Below are positions 8,298-18,700 of a stretch of DNA of 64,000 nt, piece by piece. The notes beneath the pieces are model-generated. The model had not been told where the DNA came from and made no database searches. It saw only the letters and a list, made by a program, of their open reading frames with translations. The stretch lies in contig CAVTWL010000004.1 in the NCBI GenBank assembly GCA_963738375.1, positions 1,736,001 to 1,800,000 on the forward strand, given 5' to 3'. The DNA is from Bog-159 sp963738375. GTDB lineage: Bacteria; Acidobacteriota; Terriglobia; Bryobacterales; Bryobacteraceae. The translations under genes were made by a program, and so were the position numbers. Every line of letters begins with the position of its first letter. Position 1 is the stretch's first letter.

Positions 8298-8531
8298 ATG
8301 AGTAGTTTAGGACCTCATATTATTGTTTTGCTGCTCTTAGTGGCGGGTTTCGCATTCTGGATTTGGATGCTGATCGACTGCGCCGCCAAGGAGCCGACGG
8401 CCGGAAACGACAAAATCGCCTGGATTCTCATTCTCGTCCTCACCCAGTTCATCGGTGCGCTGATCTATTATTTCGTCAGGCGTCGCCCGAGACTTTTTTC
8501 GGAATCGCAGGTAGTCCCTCAGCACCAATAA
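8298..8531 (+). CDS. Small membrane protein with PLDc_N-like domain
   Basis: 77-aa protein with two transmembrane helices (residues about 8-28 and 43-62) and the signature WMLIDCAAKEP...NDKIAWILILVLTQFIGALIYYFVRR. This is the phospholipase D-nuclease N-terminal (PLDc_N) domain as found alone in many small bacterial membrane proteins. The ATG at 8298 has AAGGA upstream. The frame is open to 8232 but the extra residues do not fit the family. Function unknown. Confidence 0.8.
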   Translation: MSSLGPHIIVLLLLVAGFAFWIWMLIDCAAKEPTAGNDKIAWILILVLTQFIGALIYYFVRRRPRLFSESQVVPQHQ

Positions 8532-8653
8532 TAGTGGGTTAATTGGTACAGGTCGGTTAAGCGCCTGGCCCACGGGACGCGCGTCCACGATCTCGACGCG
8601 GTGATTCAGCAACTCGGAATCTGCAATGCGAAACTTGCTGTGCACACCGCCAA

Positions 8654-8863
8654 TTGCGCAAATCTCGCACGCCGAAAACCAGACGTTCCACTCGCGCTGT
8701 CACTCTAGAGGGCTCGACTCTAGGCTACCAACGCGTCAAGAACCGGCTATACCGACTCACACCGAAGAGCGAGATGCCCTCGGGCGAGTTTGGCTTTTAT
8801 ATCGCTTCTGGCGTTGAGTTGACTAAGCCGACCGGCAGGATCTACGATTTCGGAATCGACTAG
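8654..8863 (+). pseudogene. C-terminal fragment of an acidobacterial conserved protein
   Basis: The last 50 codons read GYQRVKNRLYRLTPKSEMPS, then GEFGFYIASG and finally GRIYDFGID followed by a stop. This matches the typical ending of a family of acidobacterial secreted or membrane proteins with 'yRLTPa.pL.pGEYGFy......yDFGvD'. Upstream of about 8690 no homologous sequence is visible in any frame, so this is a truncated 3' remnant. The upstream stretch 8532-8653 shows nothing else. Confidence 0.5.
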
Positions 8864-8908
8864 ACGGGGCCGTGCCACAACCCGGAACCCCCAGCGCAGC
8901 GATGGCCG

Positions 8909-9856
8909 TCATCGCTGAAACATGCCTACAAGCGAGCGGACGTGAGCGACAGAGGCGGATGCCAGGCCTTCCAGGTTGTAGCCGCCTTCGAGAACGGAGA
9001 CCAGACGGCCCTTAGCGTGGGTGTCGGCGAGTTCGAGCATGATGCGGGTCAAGGCCGCGAAGTCGTCGTCGGAGAGGGTGAAGCGGCCGAGAGGATCTCC
9101 GAGGCGGGAATCGAAGCCGGCGGAAAGCAGGACCAGATCCGGGCGGAACTCACGCATCGCGGGAACCAGCTTTTGCTGAAAGGCTCCGAGGATTTGGGCG
9201 CGGCCGGCGCCGGCGGGGAATATGCAATTGAGCGTGGTCCCTTCGGCGGCGCCGACGCCGGTTTCGCTGGGAAGTCCGGTCCCGGGGTACCAGGGATGCT
9301 GGTGGGTGCTGAAGAAGAAGACGGACGGGTCGGCGTAGAAGATATCCTGCGTGCCGTTGCCATGGTGGACGTCCCAATCGGCGATGAGCACGCGTTCGAC
9401 GCCGTAGCGCTGCTGCGCGTATCGGGCGGCGATGGCGACGTTGTTAAAGATGCAGAAGCCCATGCCCAGTTGGCGGGTGGCGTGGTGGCCGGGTGGGCGA
9501 ACCGCGCAGAAGGCGTTGGAGCCGTTCGCGAAGACGGCATCGACGGCATTGAGGACGCCGCCAACGGCCTGGAGTGCGACAGCGAGCGAGGCGGGGCCGA
9601 TGGGGGTGTCGCCGGTGGAGAGCTCGTCCAAGCCGCGCGCTACGTCGTGTTTAACGGAAGCGATATAGGGACGCGTGTGGCACAGGGCGAGTTCGTCATC
9701 CGTGGCGGCGCGGGTGGCGATGCGGGGCATTTGGGCGGTGAGGCCGGCTTCGTCCAGGGCGGCGAGGACGGCATCGAAGCGCGCGGGCCGTTCGGGGTGG
9801 CCGGGCGGCGGTATGTGCAGGCGGCAACCCGGATCGGCGAAGAGGGCGGCGGTCAA
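8909..9856 (-). CDS. Histone deacetylase family (acetoin utilisation/deacylase-like) protein
   Basis: Zinc-dependent deacylase of the arginase/HDAC fold, about 315 aa. The family core is clear: HPERPARFDAVLAAL near the start, RPPGHHA (active-site His pair), GFCIFNNVAIAARYAQ, DWDVHHGNGTQ (zinc Asp and His) and STHQHPWYPGTG. The frame is open far upstream over the preceding gene, but those residues are an overlap artefact. The plausible start is TTG at 9856, whose TTGA overlaps the stop of the MBL-fold gene, with CGAGG upstream, implying translational coupling. Bacterial members act on acetylpolyamines, acetoin pathways or unknown acylated substrates; which one is unknown here. Confidence 0.85.
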   Translation of the reverse strand: MTAALFADPGCRLHIPPPGHPERPARFDAVLAALDEAGLTAQMPRIATRAATDDELALCHTRPYIASVKHDVARGLDELSTGDTPIGPASLAVALQAVGGVLNAVDAVFANGSNAFCAVRPPGHHATRQLGMGFCIFNNVAIAARYAQQRYGVERVLIADWDVHHGNGTQDIFYADPSVFFFSTHQHPWYPGTGLPSETGVGAAEGTTLNCIFPAGAGRAQILGAFQQKLVPAMREFRPDLVLLSAGFDSRLGDPLGRFTLSDDDFAALTRIMLELADTHAKGRLVSVLEGGYNLEGLASASVAHVRSLVGMFQR

Positions 9857-11127
9857 CGCGGGGCCTCGCGGTCTTGCGCGGCGGCTTCGCGATAGATGTT
9901 GCGCGCGACGCCGTTGGTGGTTTGGGCGGCCATGCGCTGGAGCAATTCGATCCGCAGACTGTGCGCGGCGGGATCGGCTGCGTTGGCCGCGATGGCGGCT
10001 TCGGCGAGTTCGAGCGCCAGTTGCAGTTGGCCCGTTGCTGCCGCTTGGCGGGCGCGTTCGAGGACCGCGGGCGCGCCGCCGGCGGCCTGCACCAAAGCTT
10101 GCTCGAGCGCCGTGGGGCTTCCGTCCTCGAGGTGCGCGGGATCGAAATCGTACCAGCCGGTGTACTGGCGGAACACGCCGTTGACGGCCCACTCGACGGT
10201 GCCGTAGACGGGCTGGAGATAGGGCTGCGCGGCAAGGTCCGGCGGCAGATGTACTTCCTGGCGGATTTGATCGAGCGGTTCGCCTAGGTTGATGCGCTGG
10301 ACGGTCTGGTCATGCACGAAGCGTATGGCGCGGGCGTAGGCGGCGAGCGCCTGGTCGATCGGCTCGCGGCCCGACAGAGGGCGGCTGTGCGAGCCAACGA
10401 GGAACGCCGGGTGCAATTGCCGCATGCGGTCGAGCGAGGCGGCCCATTCGAGCACCGGGCGGTCGGGCTTTCCGGGGCTGGCGAGCATGGGAAAGCTCCA
10501 ATAGAAAAGATCGCCGGGGAGCAAGGTTTCAAAGTCGGGCAGCCAGACCATGAGGTGATCGACGGTTTCGCCCAGCGTGTGATACAGCTCGAAGCGAACG
10601 CCGCCTTCGGTAAACTTGTACTCTTCTTCGAAGGTGATCTGGGGGGGGATATAGCCGCTTTCGCCGGGGTGGAGGAGATCGACGCCGAGGGTGGCGCCGC
10701 GGTCGGCGCGCGGGATGTGAGCGGCCCATTGCACCTGGTTCAATTGGCGATTGTAGCCCGCCATCAGAAGGTACTTGCGCATTTCCTCGATGTGGTTCTT
10801 TTGCGCGATGACTTTGGTAGCGGGATTGGCGAAGACTTTGGCGCCGTGGATGTGATCGCCGTGGTGGTGGGTGTAGACGATGTAAGAGACCGGCAGCGCG
10901 GAGACTTTGCGAAAGTCGCGCAAGGCGGCGCGCGCGGGTTCCTGGCCTTCGGTGGTGTCGACCACGACGACGCTACGATCGGTGAGGATGAAGATCACAT
11001 TTCCGAGCGCGTAGCCGGTGGCACAGTAGACGCGCGGATTGACGCGGATCAGTTCGGGCGTGTCTTGGGACAGTTGGGCTGCGCAGGGAAGCGCGGCGAG
11101 AAGGGACAAGGCAGCGAGTTTCAGCAT
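9853..11127 (-). CDS. Secreted MBL-fold hydrolase with alkylsulfatase-type dimerisation domain
   Basis: 424-aa exported metallo-beta-lactamase-fold enzyme. Residues 1-18 are a signal peptide ending PCAAQ. The metal-binding motif is YTHHHGDHIHG, the canonical HxHxDH, near residue 88. Later metal ligands lie in HTLGETVDHLMVWLP and VGSHSRPLSG. The segment AYARAIRFVHDQTVQRINLG, followed by ...VYGTVEWAVNGVFRQYTGWYD, is the alkyl-sulfatase dimerisation region, suggesting an SdsA1-like alkyl sulfatase or related hydrolase. It precedes and overlaps the HDAC-like gene, and follows bshC by 24 bp. Substrate is unproved. Confidence 0.85.
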   Translation of the reverse strand: MLKLAALSLLAALPCAAQLSQDTPELIRVNPRVYCATGYALGNVIFILTDRSVVVVDTTEGQEPARAALRDFRKVSALPVSYIVYTHHHGDHIHGAKVFANPATKVIAQKNHIEEMRKYLLMAGYNRQLNQVQWAAHIPRADRGATLGVDLLHPGESGYIPPQITFEEEYKFTEGGVRFELYHTLGETVDHLMVWLPDFETLLPGDLFYWSFPMLASPGKPDRPVLEWAASLDRMRQLHPAFLVGSHSRPLSGREPIDQALAAYARAIRFVHDQTVQRINLGEPLDQIRQEVHLPPDLAAQPYLQPVYGTVEWAVNGVFRQYTGWYDFDPAHLEDGSPTALEQALVQAAGGAPAVLERARQAAATGQLQLALELAEAAIAANAADPAAHSLRIELLQRMAAQTTNGVARNIYREAAAQDREAPR

Positions 11128-11151
11128 CCAGCTTCGATTAAAGCACCGGCG

Positions 11152-12729
11152 CTAGAAGGTCGCCAACTGGTGGTCGGGGCACTCCAGGTTGAGGCAGTCG
11201 TACAATTCGCCGACGATGCCGGTACCGTGGCGGGCGAGGAAGGGGAGGATGGAGTAGAAACGTTCCTGCAAGCGGCGATGGGGATAGACCAGATTCGACA
11301 GGTAGGAGGCATCGCGAACGACGCGGGCGTCGCGCGCCAGCGTTTCGCGGCCGATCTTCCGTTCCATCTTGCCCAGTTGGTAGAGCATCTTCTGGCGGCT
11401 TTTGCCGAGGGCGGCGGCGAGGCTCGAATCGAAGCCGGCGAGGTCGTGCGAGAGGCGTTCGAGGGAGTGTTCGATGGATGTTTTGGTTTGCGCCAGGGTA
11501 TGAGAGACAGCGGGCGGAATGAGGCGGGCGGCAATGCGCTCGCGGACGGCGTCCTCGCCATGCGCACAGTCGGCGAGGGTGAGGTTATTGCGGAACATCA
11601 GCTTGCGGCTGCGGGCGTCGAGGAGGGTAAATCCGGCGCGGTGCAAGGCGGCGGGCATGCGGCCGAGGATGGCGCGGTAGATGACTTCGGATTGCGCGAG
11701 ATAGGCCAACTCCGCCGGTCCGCCGATGTAGGCGATGGTGGGCAGCATGGAATCCTGCACCACAGGGCGCAACAGCGCGTTGGGCGAAAGCTCGGCGGCG
11801 CGGTCCATGAGCTCTTCGGTGGAGAAGCGGCGGCCGTTCAGCAGATAGTCGCGGCCGAAGCGGCGGAGGGTGTGGCGGCGGCCGTTTTCCAGCAGGAAGA
11901 AGAACGACGTCTGGTCTTCCAGATGGACTTGGGCGTGATAGCCGGCGGCTTCGAGTTCGCGATTGCGCTGGAGGACGGCGGCGGAAAGATCGGGAGCGGA
12001 AGCCAGCGCGGAACGGATGGCGGGGGCAGCCAGGGCGCGGATGTCCGGCGCCATCGGATCGAGATGCAGGAGTCCGTAATCGGCAAGCAGGCGCTTCAGC
12101 AGCAAGCTGAAGGCTTGGCCCATGGTGCGGCCGGGCTGATAAGCCTCTTCGACCATGGCGGAGATTTCGGCGCCGAAGGGGAGACCGTTGAGCGCCGCGC
12201 GCAATTCGGCCACGGGCGGTGCGGCGAGTACATACTGTCCGACCGGCTGACCGGAGGACGGCGCTTGGGGCTGTTGCAGTTTTACGGGCTGGTGGGCGGC
12301 ATCGAAGACCCAGCAGTGATTGACTTCGGCGAAGTCGTGGTCCTCGGTGGCGAGCCAGAAGATGGGCACGGCGGAGATGCCTTGATCCTGGAGGAGGCGC
12401 GCCAGTTTCACGGCGGAGAGAGCTTTGTAAATGGTGTAGGCCGGTCCGGAAAACAGGCCGACTTGCTGGCCGGTTACCACGGCAACGGTATCTTCTTGCG
12501 CCAATCGTTCGAGAGCGGGGCTGTCGCCGTTTTGTAACCGAAGGGCGGAGACCAGAGCGGCGCGGCGTTCGGCGGGGAGCTTGATTTCGCGGGCGATGGA
12601 TTGGAAAACGCCGGGATCGGAAGGAATGTGGGGGTAAAAGTCGCGGACGCGGTCGGGATGGTAGGTGAAGTCCGCGAACAGTTTGCTGGTGTGCGGCAAT
12701 TCCGTGTAGCGGACGCAGGTACAGTTCAT
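11152..12729 (-). CDS. bshC: Bacillithiol biosynthesis cysteine-adding enzyme BshC
   Basis: Putative cysteine ligase that completes bacillithiol (Cys-GlcN-malate) synthesis. The 525-aa length and motifs match the family: DTVAVVTGQQVGLFSGPAYT, IYKALSAVKLARLL, VPIFWLATEDHDFAEVNHCW, a Rossmann-like core, and a long C-terminal coiled coil (about 400-480). The finding implies that this organism makes bacillithiol, as reported for some acidobacteria and Bacteroidetes as well as Firmicutes. bshA and bshB are not in the window. It lies 56 bp downstream of rseP on the same strand. Confidence 0.93.
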   Translation of the reverse strand: MNCTCVRYTELPHTSKLFADFTYHPDRVRDFYPHIPSDPGVFQSIAREIKLPAERRAALVSALRLQNGDSPALERLAQEDTVAVVTGQQVGLFSGPAYTIYKALSAVKLARLLQDQGISAVPIFWLATEDHDFAEVNHCWVFDAAHQPVKLQQPQAPSSGQPVGQYVLAAPPVAELRAALNGLPFGAEISAMVEEAYQPGRTMGQAFSLLLKRLLADYGLLHLDPMAPDIRALAAPAIRSALASAPDLSAAVLQRNRELEAAGYHAQVHLEDQTSFFFLLENGRRHTLRRFGRDYLLNGRRFSTEELMDRAAELSPNALLRPVVQDSMLPTIAYIGGPAELAYLAQSEVIYRAILGRMPAALHRAGFTLLDARSRKLMFRNNLTLADCAHGEDAVRERIAARLIPPAVSHTLAQTKTSIEHSLERLSHDLAGFDSSLAAALGKSRQKMLYQLGKMERKIGRETLARDARVVRDASYLSNLVYPHRRLQERFYSILPFLARHGTGIVGELYDCLNLECPDHQLATF

Positions 12730-12785
12730 GGCCGAAGGTGAGTGATGACTGTCAGGTGAGCGAAAGATTCAACCGGCGGGCCGCG

Positions 12786-14114
12786 TCAGCCGGCGGGCAG
12801 AATCTTGGTGATGTCGTTATACAGCACGAAGGCCACAAGCATCATGATGAACACGAAGCCGACCTTAAACACGGCTTCCTTCACGGACATACTCATATCG
12901 CGGCGCATGACCATCTCGATGACCAGCATCACCACGCCGCCGCCATCGAGGATGGGGAGAGGCATCAGGTTGATTACCGCCAGATTCAGGCTGACCATGG
13001 ACATGAGCATGATGAACGCGGACGGACCTTGCTTGGCGGCCTGGCCGGACATCTGGGCGATGCCCACGGGTCCGGTTAGGGACTTGGCGGAGATGCGGCG
13101 CTCGACGATGCCTTCGAGGAAGCGGTAGATCAGGCCGGCGCTGCGGACGTTTTCCTGGGCGGACTCGCGCAGGGCATCGGGCAGGGAGAGGCGGGAGGTC
13201 ACGATGTTGAGTTTCGGCTCGACGAAGGCGCCGATCACCCAGCGGGGTTGTCCGTCGGCTGTGCTCCACACGGGTTGAACAGTGACGCTCATGGGCTTGC
13301 CGGCGCGCTGGTAGTCGATCTCGACCGGCTTACCGCCGCTGCCGCGGATGACTTCGTGAAAGCGAACGGTGGCGTGTATCGGATGACCCGCGGCGCTGAG
13401 GATCAAGTCGCCTTGTTGCAGCCCGACTTTCTGGGCGGGCATACCAGCGGTGACCGGGCCTAGCTGTACTTCGCCCTTTTCGGACCAACCGGCCGAGCCG
13501 ACGCCGGAGCGATCGTCAAGCACGGGGGTGACGGTGGTATCGAAGTCGCGGCCGCTGCGTTGGATGGTCAGAGCCATGGGGCGGGTGGCGCTTTCCACTT
13601 CTTTTAAGATGATGTCGTCCCAGGTGGGGTTGTGCTGATTGCCCAGTTTGACGATGCGGTCGCCTTCCTGAATGCCGGCTTTGGCGGCGGGGGTATTGGG
13701 GGCGACGGCGCCGATGACCGCTCCCGCATCGGAATCGACGACCTTTTGATACTTGACCATGTAGAGGCCGGTCAACAGGCCGACGGCGAGGATCACATTC
13801 ATGAGCGGACCGGCGAGCACGATGATGAGGCGCTGCCAGCGGGGCTTGGCCATAAAGCCGCGCGGATCGTTGGAGGTTTCGTCGCCGGGAAGCTCACCCG
13901 CCATCTTGACGAAGCCGCCGAGGAAGAAGACGGCGGACACGCGATAATCAGTCTCGCCGCGGCGGAAGCCGAACAGGCGCGGGCCGAAGCCGAAGCTGAA
14001 GGTTTCCACGCGGACATCGAAGAAGCGCGCCGCCCAGAAGTGACCCAGCTCGTGGATGAGGATCATCACACCGATCAGGATCATGAACCAGAAAACGCTT
14101 TGGATGAATGCCAT
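12786..14114 (-). CDS. rseP: Site-2 intramembrane metalloprotease RseP
   Basis: Zinc metalloprotease in the inner membrane that cleaves anti-sigma factors and leftover signal peptides. The 442-aa protein has the HELGH zinc motif at residues 21-25 in the first membrane helix, and two PDZ domains (about 115-190 and 205-285, with AGIQEGDRIVKLG and VGLQQGDLILSAAG). The third zinc-ligand motif near the C-terminus reads NLMPLPILDGGGVV, the LDG form of the family. It starts 4 bp after dxr, a common neighbour arrangement that supports the call. Confidence 0.96.
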   Translation of the reverse strand: MAFIQSVFWFMILIGVMILIHELGHFWAARFFDVRVETFSFGFGPRLFGFRRGETDYRVSAVFFLGGFVKMAGELPGDETSNDPRGFMAKPRWQRLIIVLAGPLMNVILAVGLLTGLYMVKYQKVVDSDAGAVIGAVAPNTPAAKAGIQEGDRIVKLGNQHNPTWDDIILKEVESATRPMALTIQRSGRDFDTTVTPVLDDRSGVGSAGWSEKGEVQLGPVTAGMPAQKVGLQQGDLILSAAGHPIHATVRFHEVIRGSGGKPVEIDYQRAGKPMSVTVQPVWSTADGQPRWVIGAFVEPKLNIVTSRLSLPDALRESAQENVRSAGLIYRFLEGIVERRISAKSLTGPVGIAQMSGQAAKQGPSAFIMLMSMVSLNLAVINLMPLPILDGGGVVMLVIEMVMRRDMSMSVKEAVFKVGFVFIMMLVAFVLYNDITKILPAG

Positions 14115-14118
14115 ACGA

Positions 14119-15324
14119 TTAAGCCCTTACCGGAACCGGCTGCGCCGCGGCGGCCTGGCGAACAGCCAGGGAGCGGGCCATGGCGCGCGATTCCTTATCG
14201 ATCTCGAGAATGTCGCCCACCGAGCGGGGCTGCCGGTTCGCCATGCGGCTGAGAGTTTCTTCGACGACGGCGGCGATGGCGGGAAATGAGATTTCGCCGT
14301 TCAAAAAAGACTCTACGGCGATTTCATCCGCCGCGTTGAGAGTACAGGTTGCGGAGCCGCCCGTTTGCTGGCATTGGTACGCCAGTTTCAGGAGCGGGAA
14401 GCGATCGAAATCGGGCGGTTCGAAATCCCAGTGGCGGGCTTCTGTCCAGTCGATTTTGGGGACGGGCGCCTGCCAGCGCTCGGGCCAGGTGAGTGCGTAT
14501 TGGATCGGCATACGCATGTCGGTCGCCGAGATCTGAGCAAGAACGCTGCCATCGGAATATTCGATCATGGCGTGCACGGTCGATTGCGGATGAATCACCA
14601 CATCGACTTGAGCCGGAGCGAAGTCGAAGAGCCAGCAGGCTTCGATAACCTCGAAGCCTTTGTTCATGAGGGTGGCCGAGTCGATGGTGATGCGTTTCCC
14701 CATCTTCCAGGTTGGATGATTGAGGGCCTGGGCGGGAGTCACCGATTGGAGGGCGTGCTTGGAAGTGTTGCGGAATGGGCCGCCGGAAGCGGTCAGGATC
14801 AGTTTAGAGACCTGGTCGCGGTTGCCGGCGCGGAGGCATTGGTGAACGCCGTTGTGTTCGCTATCGATGGGCAGGAGTTCCGCGTGATGGGCTGCGACGG
14901 CGGTCATGACGAGCTGTCCGGCGGAGACGAGAACCTCTTTGTTTGCCAATCCCACACGCTTACCCAAACAGACCGCTTCGTAAGTCGCTTCCAGACCGGC
15001 GACACCCACGATGGCTGAAATCACCATGTCGACGGCGGACACCGTAGAAACCGCCACGAGGGCGGCTGGTCCGCAAGCCAGCTCTGGCCAGTTTTGACGC
15101 GGCAGGCCGGAATCGGATAGGGCGGCGGCCAATCGGTTCATCTCGGCAGGTGCGGCCAAAACGGCGACTTCGGGCTGGAACTCGATGATTTGCTTCAGGA
15201 TAACGTCGACGTTTCGGCCGGCGGCGAGGGCGTAGACGCGGTAGAGACCGGGATTGTGGCGGACGACGTCCAGGCTGTTGACGCCGATGGATCCGGTGGA
15301 TCCGAGCAGGGTGAGGCTTTTCAT
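14119..15324 (-). CDS. dxr: 1-deoxy-D-xylulose 5-phosphate reductoisomerase
   Basis: NADPH-dependent enzyme of the non-mevalonate isoprenoid pathway, converting DXP to MEP. The protein of 401 aa starts MKSLTLLGSTGSIG, the NADPH-binding GSTGSIG motif. It contains ANKEVLVSAGQLVM, LPIDSEHNGVHQCL (metal and substrate site), LTASGGPFRNTSKHALQSVT, ...NHPTWKMGKRITIDSATLMN and the C-terminal AADEIAVESFLNGEI. The frame is open to 15627, but the upstream residues are not family-like. Met at 15354 (MMASAAQ...) is an alternative. It sits directly before rseP. Confidence 0.96.
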   Translation of the reverse strand: MKSLTLLGSTGSIGVNSLDVVRHNPGLYRVYALAAGRNVDVILKQIIEFQPEVAVLAAPAEMNRLAAALSDSGLPRQNWPELACGPAALVAVSTVSAVDMVISAIVGVAGLEATYEAVCLGKRVGLANKEVLVSAGQLVMTAVAAHHAELLPIDSEHNGVHQCLRAGNRDQVSKLILTASGGPFRNTSKHALQSVTPAQALNHPTWKMGKRITIDSATLMNKGFEVIEACWLFDFAPAQVDVVIHPQSTVHAMIEYSDGSVLAQISATDMRMPIQYALTWPERWQAPVPKIDWTEARHWDFEPPDFDRFPLLKLAYQCQQTGGSATCTLNAADEIAVESFLNGEISFPAIAAVVEETLSRMANRQPRSVGDILEIDKESRAMARSLAVRQAAAAQPVPVRA

Positions 15325-15731
15325 TTCAAGCAGTTGCGCGGCTGATGCCATCATAGCATGGTAGATGGGGCAACTCGGCGCGGAACTGGGTACAGTCCAT
15401 CCACTGGACGGCAACAAGATCGACGGCGCGTGGACACCTCCCATCGGATCGCAGCACATCATCATGCCCGGCGTCAGCCGCAACCGGCGCAACCCGGAAG
15501 TAGCGGTTTTCGTTGTGACAATAGCAGCAGTTTTATTGCCTAGGTGTTGTCGGCAAATGTTGGCGCGAATACTATTGGCACAGTCGTGCAAAATCACGGA
15601 TTCGTTGAATTTCGACAGCGTGACCAATCAGGCGATGCTTGGGGGTGGAGACGGATGCTCGGCTGCTTTCCCGCGATCGGGCTGACGGGGCAGTTCCGCG
15701 AGTTTACCGGGAGCGAAATCGAGTCGTTCAG
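15325..15731. other. Intergenic gap with no recognised gene
   Basis: About 400 bp between dxr and the kinase gene, both on the minus strand. On the plus strand two short open stretches (15365-15685 and 15544-15738) are present. The first reads TVHPLDGNKIDGAWTPPIG, and the second ends GCFPAIGLTGQFREFTGSEI. They look protein-like but match nothing I know and lack ribosome-binding sites. They may be remnants. The promoter of dxr should lie in the right part of the gap but I cannot assign hexamers. Confidence 0.4.
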
Positions 15732-18700
15732 CTACTGAACTTGAGCAGCATCGCGCGCAATCAGGCCGAAGCCCTTGGCGCGGGCGCTATCCGCGACAGC
15801 GGCAAGAGCGGCCCGTCCTTCGCCCACCTGTCCCGACCGCACCCTTAACTTGGCCCATTCCATCCGCAGTTCTAGTTCATACAGGGAGTATCCATGTTGC
15901 ATCGCAGTCGCCAGCGCCGATCGGACCGCGGCTAGTTCGGCGACGGGCGTTTTCGAGGGGTTCACCGACTGCGCCTGCGCAATAGCCAGCTCGAAGCGAA
16001 CGCTGTATGCCATGTTGGTCGTGACCAGGCTTTTTGCCAGCGCCGCCGCGGAACCGGCTTCGGAGTATTTACCGCGGGCAGCCAGGGATCGCGCGAGGAA
16101 ACACTGGACGATGGCCTCCTCTTCCAGAGATTTGTCTTTTGCGAAGGTTTGCATGGCTTTGCGCAAAGGATCCTCGGCGGCTTCGGGATGGCCTTCCGCG
16201 ATGGTCAGGACGGCTAGATCCACCAGGCTGTTGGCCGTATTGTATTCATCGCCCATCTGAGTGCGAATGGCGAGTGCTTGCTCAAAATCATGACGCGCCG
16301 CGGAAAGATCGCCGGCCGCCATCGCAGTACCGCCCAAGCCGTTCAGCGAGAAACCCTGGCCCCGGCGGTAGCCGCTATCGGTGTTGATCTTGAGGCCTTG
16401 ACTGAAGAAGGATTTCGCGGCTGCCAGATCTCCCTGCTCCACCGCCAGCAGGCCGAGGTTATTCAGCGTGGAGGACGTGCCGCGCTGGTCGCCAGCCTCC
16501 GTAAACAGCCGCAGCGACTCTTCGTGCATCTTGCGGGCGCCGGCCAGGTCGCCCTGGGCGTCCAGCACATTTCCCAAATTCCCAACGGTTCCGGCCAGAC
16601 TGGTCTTGGCCCCCGTCTCGCGTTGGACCGGAAGTGCCTCCTCGTAGAATTTCCTGGCACCGGCCAGGTCGCCCTGCTCGTAGAGCACGTTGGCAATGGC
16701 GTTTAACGTGTCCACAACAGACGTCAGATTTCCGCCTTTACGAAAAACGGTCAGCGCCTGTTCGTTCATTCGCCGCGAGTCCGTCATCTTGCCTTGGTCG
16801 TACAGAACATTGGCCTGAGAGCGCAACGCCTGGCCTTCCCATTGCCGGTCGCCGGCACGCGCGAAAATAACGCGGGCCCGCTCGAGCGACGCCGTAGCTT
16901 CCGCAAGACGGCCGAGCCGGTCGTAGGTATTGCCTTTCTGCATCAGAGCGCGTGCCTGGAGCAAACCGGCTTCTTGCAGTTGCGCTTTTTCCGCCGCCCC
17001 ATCGCAGACGCGCAGGGAATTCTGAAAGTCGCCCAGCTTGAAATCCGCGCTCGCTTCCGTCAAGTCCAGGCGAAGGTCGTTGCCTTCCGGGGCTGGCAGT
17101 TTGCGGAGCGCGGATACTGTAGAAAGCGCATCCTTGGCCTTTCCGGCTGAAATCTGCGAGAACGCGAGCCGCAGGCCGTATTCCAGATTATCGGGGAAGA
17201 ACCGAAACAGGCTGGCGTAGATATCGACGGCCTGATTCCAGGCGCCGCCGATTTCGCGATAGCGGCCTTCGATGAAAAGGCGGCGCTCGTGGGAAAGCTT
17301 AGCCGAGAGGTCGAACGCAGACTTGGCCTCTTCCCGTGCCTTTGCCTGGTAGCCGAGGCCGTTCCAGGCTTGCGCCAGCGCGGCGTGGATCATGGCGTTT
17401 TTCGGTTCGGCGGCGGTGGCTTTTTCGAGGAGGTCGCGCGCGCTTAGGGCGTCGTAAACGCGCAGGCGGGCCAGGCCTTCGGAATAGAGGCGAAAGGCCT
17501 CTGGAACGGAGGGGACTTCGGCTTCCACCTCGGTAGCTTCGGCCGCGGTAACACCGCCGATATTCAGCTTCTGTCTCAGTTCGGAACCGGTTCGGGCGAC
17601 GAGGTCCAGTAGTTGGGCGTCGCTGCCGCTCTCCGAAATCGTGGCCAGCGTGTCTCCGCCGCCGGCCTCCTGCAAGCGAAGGTCGAGCCGCACCTGGCCG
17701 CCCTCGTCTTTGCCGGAATAATAATACGATCCCAACACGACGTAGTCCGCGCCCAGGTTATTGCGGATGCGGGTCAAGGTCGGTTTGCCGTAGCCATCGG
17801 CGTCGGGGAGCGACAGATCGATCTTGGCCCTCGCCACTTCTTCACCAGGAATCGTCCTGAGCTTTTCTCCGGCCGCGAGTTCGGTAGCGAACATCTCGGC
17901 TAGAGCCGTCGAAAGCCAAGCGGCGTCGGGGCGGCCGGTCAGATTCTTGAATCCGAGCACAGCTACCGAGGGCCGTGAGCCAGCCGCCGGAATTGCGCGC
18001 ATCATGGCGCCCGCCGGCCGCGCCTGCTGCCTGTGAATCGTCCATGCTAACCCGGCCAGGAGGACGGCGGACAAAGCCACAACCACCCAACGCGGATAGG
18101 CGCCGGCGGGGGCCGCCACGGCAGCGTTTGAGGAGCTACCGCTTAGCGCGATGAGCGCAGCCTTCATTTCTCTTGCGCTGGGCCAACGCGCCTCTCGATC
18201 CTTTTCGAGCGCCCTGGCGATAAGACGCCCCAGCGGACCGCCCGCGGGCGAAGGGTTGTCTTTGAGGATCGCGGCGTGCACCGCGGCTGCCGACGAGCCC
18301 GGAAAAGCGCGGCGTCCGGTAGCCATCTCGTACAACACAGCGCCAAAACTAAAAAGATCGCTGCGGCTGTCCAGTTCTTCGCCCCGCGCCTGTTCCGGGG
18401 ACATATACGCTAAGGTGCCGAGGGTCGATCCAGGGCGTGTCAACAAAGTATCGGTATCGTCCAGTTCCGGCGTGACGCCGTCCGGCTGTATCATCTTCGC
18501 AATTCCGAAATCGAGGACTTTCACCTGGCCGCGGGCCGTGACGAAGATATTGGCCGGTTTGATATCCCGGTGCAAGATGCCCTTGGAGTGCGCCGCGTCG
18601 AGAGCGTCGGCGATTTGAATGGCGATATCGAGGACTTTGACGGAGTCCAGCGGTCCAGCGGCGATCCGCGCGGCAAGAGTGCCCCCGTCGAGTAACTCCA

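Noticed and set aside
9856..10192. N-terminal extension of the HDAC-like protein to 427 aa
   Set aside because: The extra residues lie wholly over the upstream MBL-fold gene and are Arg/Pro-rich; TTG at 9856 is a better start.
10312..12537. Plus-strand open frame of 741 codons
   Set aside because: It is antisense to the MBL-fold and bshC genes, whose motifs and lengths are clear. Long antisense frames are expected at this GC content.
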